The notes under the pieces were generated by a model, which saw only the letters and a list, made by a program, of their open reading frames with translations, searched no databases and was not told the DNA's origin. A program made the position numbers and the translations under genes. DNA of 64,000 nt from Sphingomonas hankookensis (GTDB lineage Bacteria; Pseudomonadota; Alphaproteobacteria; Sphingomonadales; Sphingomonadaceae), in the NCBI RefSeq assembly GCF_001619955.1, contig NZ_LQQO01000034.1, positions 248,001 through 312,000 on the forward strand, written 5' to 3'. Below are positions 9,244 to 18,348 of this stretch, in pieces. Within the stretch, counting starts at the first letter, position 1. Every line of letters starts with the position of its first letter.

Positions 9244-10420
9244 CCGGCGCGAGGCGGAGGAGCGTCGCGCCGAGCAGCGCGGACAGCAGCGACCCGGCCA
9301 ATACCCCGATCTTCACCTGATCGATGGCCGCCGCGTCATCGGCAAAGGCCAGCCCGCCGATGAACAGGCTCATGGTGAAGCCGATCCCGGCCAGCGCGGC
9401 GACGCCCCAGAGCTGCATCCAGTTCGCATCGCCCGGCCGGCACGACAGCCCGCTGCGCACCGCCAGCCAAATCGCGCCCAGCACACCGACCTGCTTGCCA
9501 ACGAACAGCCCGACCGCGACCGCCAGCGGCAGCGGCGCCCACAGGATCGACAGCGGCACGCCGGTCACCGCGACCCCGGCATTGACGAAGCCGAACAGCG
9601 GCACCACGCCGAACGCGACCCAGGGATGGATGGCATGTTCCAGCCGGTGCAGCGGCGAATCGATCGCCTCCGGTGCGCCCGGCGTCGGCTTGACCGGGAT
9701 CGTCATCGCCGCCAGCACCCCGGCAACCGTCGCGTGGATGCCCGACAGGAACACGAAGTACCACAAGGGTACGGCCAGCAGCAGATAAGGTGCCAGACGC
9801 ATCACCCCCGCCCGGTTGAGCGCGACCAGCATCGCCAGCACCAGCACCGCACCGCCCAGCGCCGTCAGGTCGAGATCGCTGGTATAGCCGAGCGCGATGA
9901 TCGCCACCGCCCCCATATCGTCGACGATGGCGAGCGTCGTCAGGAACAGCTTCAGCGCCGCCGGTACCCGCTTGCCCAGCAACGCCATGACGCCCACAGC
10001 AAAGGCGATGTCCGTTGCTGCCGGGATCGCCCAACCCTGCGCGAGACCCGGCGTCGACCGCGCGACCAGCAGGTACAACATCGCCGGGACGCCCATGCCG
10101 GCGATCGCCGCAATCACCGGCAGGCGGCGTTGCTCCCACGTGGCGAGCCGCCCGTCGACCAGCTCGCGCTTGATCTCTAAACCGACCAGCAGAAAGAACA
10201 ACGCCATCGCCGCGTCGTTGACCCACAAATGCAGCGTCATCGGCCCATGCCGGTCGCTCAACACCGGCCCGGTCACGATATGCAGCGCGTGGAAATAGGC
10301 GGTGTCGATGCCGGGCAGATTGGCAAGCAGCAGTGCCAGCGCCGAGGCGAGCATCAGGACGATACCGCCCGACGCTTCGCCATGGAGAAAGCTGCGGATC
10401 ATGGAACGGGGGCGGGTCAT
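9230..10420 (-). CDS. nhaA: Na+/H+ antiporter NhaA
   Basis: 396 aa inner-membrane antiporter with about 12 hydrophobic segments; it expels Na+ in exchange for protons, giving salt and alkali tolerance. The PAATDIAFAVG segment and the paired aspartates in LAIVDDMGAVAIIALGY match the ion-binding Asp residues of NhaA. FFLLVGLEIKRELVDG and GIGFTMSLFIGGLAF are further family signatures. An alternative start six codons in (MIRSFLHGEASGG) is possible. Its 3' end overlaps the convergent dipeptidase gene by 14 bp. No NhaR-type regulator is adjacent. Confidence 0.95.
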   Translation of the reverse strand: MTRPRSMIRSFLHGEASGGIVLMLASALALLLANLPGIDTAYFHALHIVTGPVLSDRHGPMTLHLWVNDAAMALFFLLVGLEIKRELVDGRLATWEQRRLPVIAAIAGMGVPAMLYLLVARSTPGLAQGWAIPAATDIAFAVGVMALLGKRVPAALKLFLTTLAIVDDMGAVAIIALGYTSDLDLTALGGAVLVLAMLVALNRAGVMRLAPYLLLAVPLWYFVFLSGIHATVAGVLAAMTIPVKPTPGAPEAIDSPLHRLEHAIHPWVAFGVVPLFGFVNAGVAVTGVPLSILWAPLPLAVAVGLFVGKQVGVLGAIWLAVRSGLSCRPGDANWMQLWGVAALAGIGFTMSLFIGGLAFADDAAAIDQVKIGVLAGSLLSALLGATLLRLAPVRGR

Positions 10421-10439
10421 GGTGTCGGCCTACCAGTTC

Positions 10440-10572
10440 CTCTCCAGTACGGGGAGGGGGACCACGCCCAGAGGGCGGGGTGGAGGGGGGGTACTCACAA
10501 AACGCAACGGTGGTGGACGAGGACACCCCCCTCCACCAGCTTCGCTGGTCCCCCTCCCCGTGCCGAGGAGGA
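10440..10572. repeat. Palindromic doublet repeat, GGGGAGGGGGACCA family
   Basis: Two inverted arms (CGGGGAGGGGGACCA near 10451 and TGGTCCCCCTCCCCG near 10546) flank about 80 bp. Related arms occur at 12096-12238 and 42887-42938. It fills the gap between nhaA and dapD, both on the minus strand. Looks like a REP/REPIN-type element. Confidence 0.75.
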
Positions 10573-10576
10573 TATA

Positions 10577-11395
10577 TTAGTCGCGCAGCAGGTCGTTGAT
10601 GCTGGTCTTCGAGCGGGTCTGGGCATCGACCCGCTTGACGATTACCGCGCAGTACAGCGCCGGCTTGCCGTCGCCGCCACCGATCGATCCGGGCACGACC
10701 ACCGCATAAGGCGGCACTTCGCCCCGGAACACTTCGCCGGTCGCCCGGTCGATGATCTTGGTGGACGCGCCGAGATAGACGCCCATCGACAGCACGGCAC
10801 CCTCACCGACGCGGACACCCTCCGCCACCTCGGCCCGCGCGCCGATGAAGGCGCCGTCGCCGATGATGACCGGATCGGCCTGCAGCGGCTCCAGCACACC
10901 GCCGATGCCCGCACCGCCCGACAGGTGGACGTTCTTGCCGATCTGCGCGCAGCTGCCCACGGTCGCCCAGGTGTCGACCATCGTGCCTTCGCCGACATAG
11001 GCGCCGATATTGACGAAGCTCGGCATCAGGATCGCGCCCTTGCCGATGAAGGCGCCGCGCCGCACGATGCTGCCCGGCACCGCACGGAACCCGGCGTCGC
11101 GGAAGCGATGCTCGCCCCATCCGGTGAACTTGCCCGGCACCTTGTCGAACCAGTTGGTGCCGCCCGGGCCGTCCATGATCTGGTTGTCGTTCAGGCGGAA
11201 CGACAGCAGCACCGCCTTTTTCAGCCACTGGTTAACCTGCCAGCCGTCCCCGACCGGTTCGGCCACCCGCGCCTCACCCGAATCGAGCAGCGCCAGCGCA
11301 GCGTCGACGGCGACGCGGACCTCGCCCTGGGTATGGACGGTCAGTTCGGCACGGTTTTCCCAGGCGGCGTCGATCTGGGCGGCAAGGTCGGTCAT
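10577..11395 (-). CDS. dapD: Tetrahydrodipicolinate N-succinyltransferase
   Basis: 272 aa. It succinylates 2,3,4,5-tetrahydrodipicolinate in the succinylase branch of lysine/meso-diaminopimelate synthesis. The N-terminal alpha domain ([18 protein letters not shown]) is followed by the left-handed beta-helix of hexapeptide repeats ([19 protein letters not shown] onwards) and the conserved [17 protein letters not shown] and [16 protein letters not shown] segments. The start at 11395 overlaps the stop of the upstream nucleotidase gene (ATGA). DapE and the rest of the pathway are not in the window. Confidence 0.96.
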   Translation of the reverse strand: MTDLAAQIDAAWENRAELTVHTQGEVRVAVDAALALLDSGEARVAEPVGDGWQVNQWLKKAVLLSFRLNDNQIMDGPGGTNWFDKVPGKFTGWGEHRFRDAGFRAVPGSIVRRGAFIGKGAILMPSFVNIGAYVGEGTMVDTWATVGSCAQIGKNVHLSGGAGIGGVLEPLQADPVIIGDGAFIGARAEVAEGVRVGEGAVLSMGVYLGASTKIIDRATGEVFRGEVPPYAVVVPGSIGGGDGKPALYCAVIVKRVDAQTRSKTSINDLLRD

Positions 11396-12054
11396 GATTC
11401 CTCCACGAAGCGTAGCCACGCGACGATGTCGTGCGTGATGTAATCGATATGGTCGCGTGCCGTCCCCGGCCCCTGTTCGGACCCGTTGTCGACCCACACG
11501 GTGGTCATTCCCGCCGCCTTGGCCGGTACGAGATTGCGGGCCATGTCCTCAGCGAACAAGGCGGTCGTCGGGTCGATCTCCCATGCCGCGCACAGCCCTT
11601 CATAGGCGCTGACATGCGGCTTGGGATGATAGGCGGTGGCATGGATATCGTGGATGCCGGCGAAACTGTCCGACAGGCCGAGCTTCGCCAGGACGCGGCC
11701 GGCATAGGCCGCGTCGCCATTGGTGAAGACCAGCTTGCGTCCCGGCAGCGCTGCCAACAGGCGCGGCAGGTCGGGATCGGGCACCAGCGGCGACAGGTCG
11801 ATATCGTGGACGAAATCGAGGAAATGGTGCGGATCTACCGCCTGTTCGGCCATCAGCCCCGACAGCGAGGTGCCGTGATTGTGGAAATGCAGCTTCTGTA
11901 CCCGACGGGCTTCTTCCGCATCGCAGCCGAGCAGGTCGCAGATATAGTGCCCCATGCGCGCCTCGATCTCGGCGAACAGATTGGACGACGCCGGATAGAG
12001 CGTATTGTCCAGATCGAAGATCCAGTCGCGGACATGGGCTAGCGCGGGCAGCAT
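11392..12054 (-). CDS. HAD-family pyrimidine 5'-nucleotidase
   Basis: 220 aa. HAD phosphatase of the SDT1/YjjG-like pyrimidine 5'-nucleotidase type that dephosphorylates nucleoside monophosphates. Motif I is FDLDNTLYP (Asp14 nucleophile, Asp16 acid), motif II is VFTNGD, and motif III/IV is HPKPH followed by FAEDMARNL. The substrate class is inferred from the DLDNTLY form of motif I and the helical cap. Coupled to dapD by an ATGA overlap, an arrangement I believe is common in sphingomonads, though no metabolic link is evident. Confidence 0.85.
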   Translation of the reverse strand: MLPALAHVRDWIFDLDNTLYPASSNLFAEIEARMGHYICDLLGCDAEEARRVQKLHFHNHGTSLSGLMAEQAVDPHHFLDFVHDIDLSPLVPDPDLPRLLAALPGRKLVFTNGDAAYAGRVLAKLGLSDSFAGIHDIHATAYHPKPHVSAYEGLCAAWEIDPTTALFAEDMARNLVPAKAAGMTTVWVDNGSEQGPGTARDHIDYITHDIVAWLRFVEES

Positions 12055-12095
12055 CGGGTCGGGGCTGTAAGGGGACGAAGCGCAAGCGGCAAGCC

Positions 12096-12238
12096 GATCC
12101 TCCCCATATCATGGGGAGGGGGACCATGCGCAGCATGGTGGAGGGGGTAGGCCGCGCAAGGCAACCTCGCCGCATGCCGCCAGCCCCCTCCACCACCGCT
12201 TCGCGGCGGTCCCCCTCCCCGCAAAGCGGGGAGGATCC
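12096..12238. repeat. Palindromic doublet repeat, GGGGAGGGGGACCA family
   Basis: Each end is itself a hairpin (CCTCCCCATATCATGGGGAGG and CCTCCCCGCAAAGCGGGGAGG), and inner arms GGGGGACCATG...TGGTGGAGGGGG mirror CCCCCTCCACCA...GGTCCCCC. This is the most complete copy of the family in the window. It fills the gap between mnmA and the nucleotidase gene. Confidence 0.8.
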
Positions 12239-12239
12239 T

Positions 12240-13334
12240 TCAGGCCGCCTCGGTCCCTTCGATCCAGCCGCCGCCCAGCACGCGGTCACCGGCATAGAGC
12301 ACCGCCGCCTGTCCCGGCGCGACGCCATATTCGGGCGCGTCGAACACCAGCCGTTCGCCCGCCAGCCGCGCCGGCACCGGCTTGGCCATCGATCGTACCT
12401 TGGCGGTCAGCGGTCCGGCATGGTCGCCGCCGATCCAGTTGATGTCGGAGAGCCGCGCCGCGCCGACCGCCAGCGCGCTGCGCGGGCCGACGACCAGCCG
12501 CTTCGTCGCGGGTTCGAGGCGTACGACATAGAGCGGTTCGGCCAGCCCGCCGATCTCGAGGCCGCGCCGCTGCCCGACGGTATAGCCGACCAGTCCGCCA
12601 TGGCGGCCCAGCACCCGCCCTTCCAGATCGACGATCTCGCCACCGTCCTTCGCCTCGGGCCGCAATTTGCGCACCAGCCCGGCATAATCGCCATCGGGGA
12701 CGAAGCAGATGTCCTGGCTGTCGGGCTTTCCGGCGACGCCCAGCCCCAGTTCGGCGGCGATCTCGCGCACCCTTGCCTTGGGCATCGCGCCCAGCGGGAA
12801 ACGCAGGAAGTCGAGCTGGGCCTGCGTCGTCGCGAACAGGAAATAGCTCTGGTCGCGCGCCGTATCGATCGCACGGTGCAATTCGGCCCCGGCCGGCCCC
12901 ATCACCCGCCGGATATAATGGCCGGTCGCAAGGCAATCGGCACCCAGGTCGCGGGCCAGCGCGAACAGGTCGGTGAATTTCGGCCCCATATTGCACTTCA
13001 CGCAAGGGATCGGCGTGCGCCCGGCCAGATAGGCATCGGCGAAATCGTCGATCACCGTCTCGCGAAAGCTGCTTTCATGGTCGAAGACATAATGGGCGAT
13101 GCCGAGCCTGTCGCACACCACACGCGCATCGCGAATGTCGCGCCCGGCGCAGCATGATCCGGCACGTCCTACCGCCGCGCCATGATCGTAGAGCTGCAGC
13201 GTGACGCCGATCGTCTCCGCCCCGGTCGCATGGGCGAGTGCGGCGACCACCGAACTGTCCACGCCGCCCGACATCGCCACGACGATGCGGCGCGCCGAAA
13301 CGGGCGCATCCAGTTGAAATTCACCAAGGTCCAT
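12240..13334 (-). CDS. mnmA: tRNA-specific 2-thiouridylase MnmA
   Basis: 364 aa. MnmA activates U34 of Lys, Glu and Gln tRNAs with ATP and inserts sulfur to make the 2-thio group of the wobble base. The PP-loop SGGVDSS is at 22-28; the catalytic Cys lies in [11 protein letters not shown] and the second Cys in [11 protein letters not shown]. The C-terminal beta-barrel includes [15 protein letters not shown]. The ATG at 13334 is preferred over one 12 codons upstream because it matches the usual short lead-in to the PP-loop. No sulfur-relay genes are adjacent. Confidence 0.95.
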   Translation of the reverse strand: MDLGEFQLDAPVSARRIVVAMSGGVDSSVVAALAHATGAETIGVTLQLYDHGAAVGRAGSCCAGRDIRDARVVCDRLGIAHYVFDHESSFRETVIDDFADAYLAGRTPIPCVKCNMGPKFTDLFALARDLGADCLATGHYIRRVMGPAGAELHRAIDTARDQSYFLFATTQAQLDFLRFPLGAMPKARVREIAAELGLGVAGKPDSQDICFVPDGDYAGLVRKLRPEAKDGGEIVDLEGRVLGRHGGLVGYTVGQRRGLEIGGLAEPLYVVRLEPATKRLVVGPRSALAVGAARLSDINWIGGDHAGPLTAKVRSMAKPVPARLAGERLVFDAPEYGVAPGQAAVLYAGDRVLGGGWIEGTEAA

Positions 13335-13815
13335 GGCCCGCCAGATAGGCGCTTCGCGCGTCGGTTGCAAAAATGCGGTGCCATTTACCGGACCTTCAAC
13401 GTTGTCGAGGTAACACCATCCCCTAAGTCCTGTTGCTGGAAGAACATTTGGATCTGAGTTTCGCCCGTTTCGACCGTGGTTCCACGGTCACCACCCTGCC
13501 GACGGAGCTGGCCGTGTTGCTGGCGGCTGCGACCGGGCGGCAGGCGGCGACGCCGACGGCGCGACTGCAGACCCGACTGGCATGGAACCGCGCGCCGGTG
13601 TCCCTGCTCAATCCGGCGGACGGGGCGTTCAACGGGTGGACTGCCGCCCTGCTGAGGGCATGTGTCGTACCGGAACACCGGCCCGTCGCGAAGGGATGGC
13701 ACGATGCGAACGGATGAAGACGATGTTTACCTAGCCGTTTTAGCCGATGTTCAACCGCGTTCGCGTATGACCGCGCAAGAAGGTTTGAGGGGGCGACCCC
13801 GGCTCGAGGTCCAGT
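13335..13815. other. Gap between mnmA and sciP without a supported gene
   Basis: This 481 bp gap between divergent genes holds open frames of up to about 94 codons on the plus strand (13433-13717), but none has a recognisable domain, signal peptide or convincing ribosome-binding site. It probably contains the promoters of mnmA and sciP; the leader of sciP would be unusually long if transcription starts near mnmA. I found no TTAA-N7-TTAA CtrA box in it. Confidence 0.4.
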
Positions 13816-14118
13816 ATGATTGAGAACCACAAAATCCGTCCGGCAAAAGTGATCGGTCCGCTCGGCGAACCGCTGACGATCGATTCGCTGCCGCCGCCCG
13901 ATACGACCCGCTGGGTCGTGCGACGCAAGGCGGAAGTGGTCGCAGCGGTCAATGGCGGCCTGCTGAGCGTCGACGACGTGTGCCAGCGCTACAACCTGTC
14001 GGCGGAGGAATTCGCCAGCTGGCAGCGCGCGGTCGACCGGTCGGGGATGCCGGGCCTGCGCGTGACGCGGATCCAGCACTACAAGTCCCTGTATGAGCGG
14101 CAGCAGCGCAAATATTGA
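13816..14118 (+). CDS. sciP: CtrA inhibitor SciP (DUF1153)
   Basis: 100 aa, full length for the family. In Caulobacter, SciP binds the master cell-cycle regulator CtrA and blocks its activation of target promoters in the G1-like cell. The sequence shows the conserved FVxGPxGxPLTxxSLPPPxTxRWVxRRKAEVVAAV pattern here as VIGPLGEPLTIDSLPPPDT followed by TRWVVRRKAEVVAAVNGGLL, and the helix-turn-helix-like CQRYNLSAEEFASWQ. It ends with a basic tail (YKSLYERQQRKY). It stands alone; ctrA and flagellar genes are not visible in the window. Confidence 0.92.
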   Translation: MIENHKIRPAKVIGPLGEPLTIDSLPPPDTTRWVVRRKAEVVAAVNGGLLSVDDVCQRYNLSAEEFASWQRAVDRSGMPGLRVTRIQHYKSLYERQQRKY

Positions 14119-14226
14119 GCCTATCAGTTAAAACGGAGGCGGAACAAGCCGGACGTTTGTGAGTCTTTCCCTCAGTACTCCCGGTACGAAATTGCCGGGT
14201 TGCAGGCAGCAATGGAGGGACGTCAC

Positions 14227-14478
14227 ATGGGTATCATCATCTGGCTGGTTGTTGGTGGCATCGTCGGCTGGCTCGCCAGCATCATCATGCGGACCGATGC
14301 GCAGCAGGGCATCATCCTGAACGTCGTCGTCGGCATCGTCGGTGCCGTGATCGCCGGTTTCGTGACCGGTGCGAACATCAACAACGGCATCACCGTGATG
14401 AGCTTCCTGTATTCGCTGGTCGGCGCGATCGTGCTGCTGGCAATCGTGAACCTCGTGCGTCGCGGTTCGGTGCGCTAA
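14227..14478 (+). CDS. GlsB/YeaQ/YmgE family stress-response membrane protein
   Basis: 83 aa with three hydrophobic segments and the glycine-rich motifs GGIVGWLAS, NVVVGIVGAVIAGFV and YSLVGAIVLLAIVNLVRR that define the transglycosylase-associated (GlsB/YeaQ/YmgE) family. Relatives are induced by acid, envelope or stationary-phase stress; their molecular role is unknown. The start at 14227 follows an excellent ribosome-binding site (GGAGGGA at 14214-14220). A strong terminator follows, so it is monocistronic. Confidence 0.9.
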   Translation: MGIIIWLVVGGIVGWLASIIMRTDAQQGIILNVVVGIVGAVIAGFVTGANINNGITVMSFLYSLVGAIVLLAIVNLVRRGSVR

Positions 14479-14503
14479 GCACCTGCCGTAACGGTACAGG
14501 ATA

Positions 14504-14534
14504 CGGGCCGTCCCTGTCGGGGCGGCCCGTTTTC
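14504..14534 (+). terminator. Rho-independent terminator
   Basis: CGGGCCGTCCC pairs with GGGGCGGCCCG around TGTC, followed by TTTT. It ends the GlsB-type gene and lies just beyond the 3' end of the convergent histidine kinase gene. Confidence 0.9.
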
Positions 14535-14539
14535 GTTGG

Positions 14540-16525
14540 TCAGCCGCCGACCAGATCGGCAAGATTGGCGCGCATCGACACGCGGACGCCCGCCGGATCG
14601 TAACAGATTTCACTGTCCCCCGTTCCCGCCAGGCCCAGCCGCAACAGCTTCGACCCGAACCCCCGGCGGGCCGGTTGCTGCACCGACGGGCCACCGCATT
14701 CCCGCCACGTCATGCTCAGCTGATCGTCGGCCACCTGCCAGTCGAGCAGCACCGACCCTTCGACGGTCGACAGCGCGCCATATTTGACCGCGTTGGTGCC
14801 CAGTTCGTGCAGCATCAACGCCAGCGCCAGCGCCGCCCGGGCGCCGAGCGCCACGTCGGGACCGGTCAGCGTAATGCGGTCGTCGCAGCCGAACACCGCC
14901 ATTACCTGTCCGATGGTCGTCGCCATGTCGGCACCAACCCAGTTGCGTTCGACCAGCACGTCATGCGCCACGCCCAGCGCCTGCAACCGGCGTTCGAACG
15001 CGTCGAGCGGCGCGCGGTCGACCGACCCGCGCAGCGTCTGCGAGGCGATCGCCTGCACCATCGACAGGGTGTTCTTCAGCCGGTGAGCGAGTTCTTGGAT
15101 CAGCAGATTCTGCCGCGCTTCCGATTCGACCTGCGCCATGCCGACCTCGACCCGGTCGGCCACCTTGCGCAGGAACACGATTTCCTCCCCGGTCCATTGG
15201 CGCGGACCGGTCATGCAGACGAGGAATGCGGAAACGATTCGTCCGTCGCGGCGCACCGGTACGATGACGAACGCGCCGATGCCGCGCGCGATCAGCGCAT
15301 CGGCATGCCCCGCCGTCCGACGATCGTGCTGGACATCCGCGACCACTATCGCGTCGCCCCGTCCGATATCGCCCGCCAGTTCACCGAAGGTGTCGAGCGC
15401 CTGTCGCCCCGTTAGCGACGCGCCGCCGGTCACGGTCCAGTCGGGACCGATTTCCACCTGCGTCAGACCGGCGTCGATCCGGCCGAACCCGGCACAGCTG
15501 ACGTCCAGCGCCTGCCCGATCAGCGCCGACGCCGCCCGCGCGACATCGGCGACATCGTGGCAGTCGCGCAGCAGGTCGCCGAGCTGGATCAGCGCGGACT
15601 GGCGGCCATCCGCTGCGCGTTCGGCGGTGATGTCGCGCAGGATCGCGCCGAACCGGTCGCCCTCGATGCGGAAACAATGGCCGCGGAACCAGCGGCGCAG
15701 ATGGGGGATGTGGTGGACGAAACCGATCGGCACGCCGTCCGACAGCATGCCGTGCAATTCGTCGGCCCAGTGCGCGGGGGCAGCCGGATCGAGCCGCCGT
15801 CCGGTCAGTGCCAGCATCCGTTCGCGGTCCACGCCCGACAGCGCGAACCACGCCGGATTGGCGTCGACGAACTGCCAATCGACCACCTGCCCGTCCGGGT
15901 CGCGGATCGCCTCGCCCAATGCAAAGCCGTCGCTGATATTTTCGAACAGTCGCTGCCAGCGTTGCTCGTTGCCGCTCAGCGCCGCCTCGGTCTCGGCGAT
16001 GCGGCGCAGGGTTTCGTCGCGTTCGGCGAGCAGCCGTCGCAGTTCGAGCGTGGTTACCGCCTGCCGCGCGAGCCGCAGCAGCATGTCGCGCTGGGTGTTG
16101 CTCAACCCTTGGGGACGGGCGACGACATCGATCACGCACAGCGTCCCGACCGGAACCCCTTCGGCAATGCGCAGCGGCACGCCGGCATAGAAGCGGATAT
16201 GCGGTTCCCCTGTCACGATCCCGCTGTTGCAGGTACGCGGATCGGTCGAGAGGTCGGGAATGACGAGGATGTCTTCGACATCGAGCGCGAGGGTGCAGAT
16301 CGCATCGCCCAGCGACGTGCCGCACAGATCGGTGCCGACCGCCGCCACGAACCATTGCTGGTCCGCCGCGAGCAGGGTGACCAGCGCCACCGGCGCTTCG
16401 CAGATTTCGGCGGCAAGCCGGGCAAGGTCGTCCTGCCCGCCATCGCCAATCGCCTCGATCAGCCGATAGTCGCGGATCGCGGCGAACCGCCGGTCCGATC
16501 CGGTCGTATCGATCGTCGCCCCCAT
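14540..16525 (-). CDS. HWE-family sensor histidine kinase with GAF and PAS domains
   Basis: 661 aa from the ATG at 16525 (an ATG 25 codons upstream adds only Arg-rich sequence). Order: GAF domain (about 15-170), short coiled coil, PAS domain (about 190-310), second GAF domain (about 320-460), then an HWE kinase core. The phospho-acceptor is His481 in LAHRLKNTLSMVQAIA; the N-box is LHELGTNAVKYGAL and the WRECGGP element carries the Trp-x-Glu of the HWE class. No transmembrane segment, so it senses a cytoplasmic signal. HWE kinases often drive the general stress response or photosensing; the PAS here lacks the NCRFLQ motif of LOV domains. No response regulator is adjacent, so it is an orphan kinase. 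Confidence 0.9.
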   Translation of the reverse strand: MGATIDTTGSDRRFAAIRDYRLIEAIGDGGQDDLARLAAEICEAPVALVTLLAADQQWFVAAVGTDLCGTSLGDAICTLALDVEDILVIPDLSTDPRTCNSGIVTGEPHIRFYAGVPLRIAEGVPVGTLCVIDVVARPQGLSNTQRDMLLRLARQAVTTLELRRLLAERDETLRRIAETEAALSGNEQRWQRLFENISDGFALGEAIRDPDGQVVDWQFVDANPAWFALSGVDRERMLALTGRRLDPAAPAHWADELHGMLSDGVPIGFVHHIPHLRRWFRGHCFRIEGDRFGAILRDITAERAADGRQSALIQLGDLLRDCHDVADVARAASALIGQALDVSCAGFGRIDAGLTQVEIGPDWTVTGGASLTGRQALDTFGELAGDIGRGDAIVVADVQHDRRTAGHADALIARGIGAFVIVPVRRDGRIVSAFLVCMTGPRQWTGEEIVFLRKVADRVEVGMAQVESEARQNLLIQELAHRLKNTLSMVQAIASQTLRGSVDRAPLDAFERRLQALGVAHDVLVERNWVGADMATTIGQVMAVFGCDDRITLTGPDVALGARAALALALMLHELGTNAVKYGALSTVEGSVLLDWQVADDQLSMTWRECGGPSVQQPARRGFGSKLLRLGLAGTGDSEICYDPAGVRVSMRANLADLVGG

Positions 16526-16577
16526 GTCTCGTCGCCCCTGTGGCCGGGATCGGGATAGCAATTTACCCGAAACGACA

Positions 16578-16608
16578 CAAGGGCCGCGCAGTCTTGGCAC
16601 GGCCCTTG
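16578..16608 (-). terminator. Probable terminator downstream of msrA
   Basis: CAAGGGCCG and CGGCCCTTG pair around a 13 nt loop, 27 bp past the msrA stop and upstream of the kinase gene. The T run is interrupted (TTGTGTCGTTTC), so efficiency is uncertain. Confidence 0.5.
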
Positions 16609-16634
16609 CAAACTTATGATAACCGAGTGGCGGT

Positions 16635-17177
16635 TCAAGCCGATTCGGCCGCCTTGCTCCGCGCGGCGAAACTCTTGCGCAGCTTTTGCAGCTTGGGCGG
16701 GATCACCGCCAGGCAATAGGGATTACGCTGGCCTTCGCCGTCCCAATATTCCTGATGATAATCCTCGGCCGGATACCAGGTGGCGAGCGGTTCGATGGTC
16801 GTGACGATCGTGCCACGCCCTTCGCCCGCGCGCTCGATCCCGGCACGCGCCGCCGCTTCCTGTTCCGGCGAATGGGGGAAGATCGCCGAGCGATACTGGG
16901 TGCCGACGTCGTTGCCCTGCCGGTTCAGCTGCGTCGGATCATGCGTCGCGAAGAAAATGTCGAGCAGATCGTCGTAACCGATGACGGCCGGGTCATAGGT
17001 GATGCGGATAGCCTCGGCATGGCCGGTGTCGCCACCGCACACCTGCTTGTAGGTCGGATGCTCAACCGTGCCGCCGATATAGCCGCTTTCGACCTGCTCC
17101 ACGCCGATCACGTCGCGAAACACCGCCTCGGTGCACCAGAAACATCCGCCGGCGAAGGTCGCCTGTTCGGTAGCCAT
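16635..17177 (-). CDS. msrA: Peptide methionine sulfoxide reductase MsrA
   Basis: 180 aa. Reduces the S epimer of methionine sulfoxide in oxidised proteins and free Met. The active-site motif is GGCFWCTE with Cys12 as nucleophile; GYIGG, the [13 protein letters not shown] segment and the YHQEYW region with its catalytic acidic residues match the family. Length is usual for an MsrA without a fused MsrB. No msrB is adjacent. It is divergent from galE with a 64 bp gap. Confidence 0.95.
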   Translation of the reverse strand: MATEQATFAGGCFWCTEAVFRDVIGVEQVESGYIGGTVEHPTYKQVCGGDTGHAEAIRITYDPAVIGYDDLLDIFFATHDPTQLNRQGNDVGTQYRSAIFPHSPEQEAAARAGIERAGEGRGTIVTTIEPLATWYPAEDYHQEYWDGEGQRNPYCLAVIPPKLQKLRKSFAARSKAAESA

Positions 17178-17241
17178 TGCGTAATCTCCTTTGGTCGCAG
17201 AGATAGGCGCGCATCACGGCGACGCAATCGGGGGTACGGTA

Positions 17242-18237
17242 ATGGGCAAGGTTCTGGTCACGGGCGGTGCGGGCTATATCGGCAGCCATGCGGTGCTGGC
17301 GCTGCTCGACGCGGGCCATGAGGTGGTGGTGGTCGACAACCTCGTCACGGGCTTCGACTGGGCGGTCGATCCGCGCGCGACATTGGTCGTGGCCGATATC
17401 AGCGACGACGTGGCGGTGCGCGCGGCGATGCGCGACCATGACGTCCATGCCATCCTGCACTTCGCCGGATCGGTGGTGGTGCCGGAGTCGGTCGAGAACC
17501 CGCTAAAATATTATCGCAACAACACCGCCGCCTCGCGCAGCCTGATCGAGAGCGCGGTGGGCGAGGGGGTGAAGCACTTCATCTTCTCCTCGACCGCCGC
17601 GACCTACGGCATACCCGAAGTCGTGCCCGTGCGCGAGGACAGCCCGAAACAGCCGATCAATCCGTACGGCATGTCGAAGCTGATGACCGAGATCATGCTG
17701 GCCGACGTCGCCGCCGCGCATCCGATCAACTATGCGGCACTGCGTTACTTCAACGTAGCGGGCGCCGATCCGCAGGGGCGCAGCGGCCAGTCGACGGCGG
17801 GTGCGACCCATCTCATCAAGGTCGCGGTCGAGGCGGCGACCGGCAAGCGCGGCCATGTGGGCGTCTATGGCACCGATTTCGCGACCCCCGACGGGACCGG
17901 CGTGCGCGACTATATCCACGTCACCGACTTGGCCGATGCCCATGTCCATGCACTCGACCTGCTGATGGCCGATCCGGCGAAGAGCCACACGATGAACGCG
18001 GGCTATGGCCGCGGTTATTCGGTGCTCGAAGTGCTCGACGCGGTCGACCGGGTGACGAACATGACGATCGACCGCCGGCTGGAAGGCCGCCGCGCCGGCG
18101 ATCCCGACGCGCTGGTCGCCGACAACAGCACGATCCTCGCCACCCTGCCATGGCGGCCGCAGCATGCCGATCTCGACCAGATCGTGCGCGACGCGCTGGC
18201 GTGGGAGCGCAAGTTGGCGGAGCGGAGCGGCCAATAG
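17242..18237 (+). CDS. galE: UDP-glucose 4-epimerase
   Basis: 331 aa SDR-fold enzyme that interconverts UDP-glucose and UDP-galactose, supplying galactose for exopolysaccharide or LPS. NAD-binding GGAGYIGSH starts at residue 7, and the catalytic YxxxK appears in NPYGMSKLM, with Ser/Thr in FSSTAATYG. RYFNVAGADPQGRSGQS and GTGVRDYIHVTDL are classical GalE signatures. The ATG at 17242 is selected because it leads straight into the first beta strand. The gene is isolated from the sugar-transferase operon 18 kb away. Confidence 0.95.
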   Translation: MGKVLVTGGAGYIGSHAVLALLDAGHEVVVVDNLVTGFDWAVDPRATLVVADISDDVAVRAAMRDHDVHAILHFAGSVVVPESVENPLKYYRNNTAASRSLIESAVGEGVKHFIFSSTAATYGIPEVVPVREDSPKQPINPYGMSKLMTEIMLADVAAAHPINYAALRYFNVAGADPQGRSGQSTAGATHLIKVAVEAATGKRGHVGVYGTDFATPDGTGVRDYIHVTDLADAHVHALDLLMADPAKSHTMNAGYGRGYSVLEVLDAVDRVTNMTIDRRLEGRRAGDPDALVADNSTILATLPWRPQHADLDQIVRDALAWERKLAERSGQ

Positions 18238-18245
18238 CCGAGGCG

Positions 18246-18340
18246 TGCCCCCGCGCGGGCGGGGGTCCGGAGCCCCGAACGCAACCGGTGCAAGAAGCAA
18301 CCCTGGATTCCCGCCTGCCCGGGAATACGGTAGTGGCCGG
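18246..18340. repeat. Palindromic repeat, CCCGCGCGGGCGGG family
   Basis: CCCCCGCGCGGGCGGGGGTCC and, about 60 bp on, CCCTGGATTCCCGCCTGCCCGGGAAT form the two imperfect arms of a doublet. Related copies lie at 45177-45261 and 46418-46503. It fills the gap between convergent galE and ligD. Confidence 0.6.
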
Positions 18341-18348
18341 TGGCGCGC

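Noticed and set aside
10577..11497. Upstream extension of dapD
   Set aside because: The frame is open to 11497, but the family N-terminus and the ATGA overlap place the start at 11395.
13433..13717. 94-codon plus-strand ORF between mnmA and sciP
   Set aside because: No domain, no signal and no clear ribosome-binding site; overlaps other equal-length open frames on the opposite strand.
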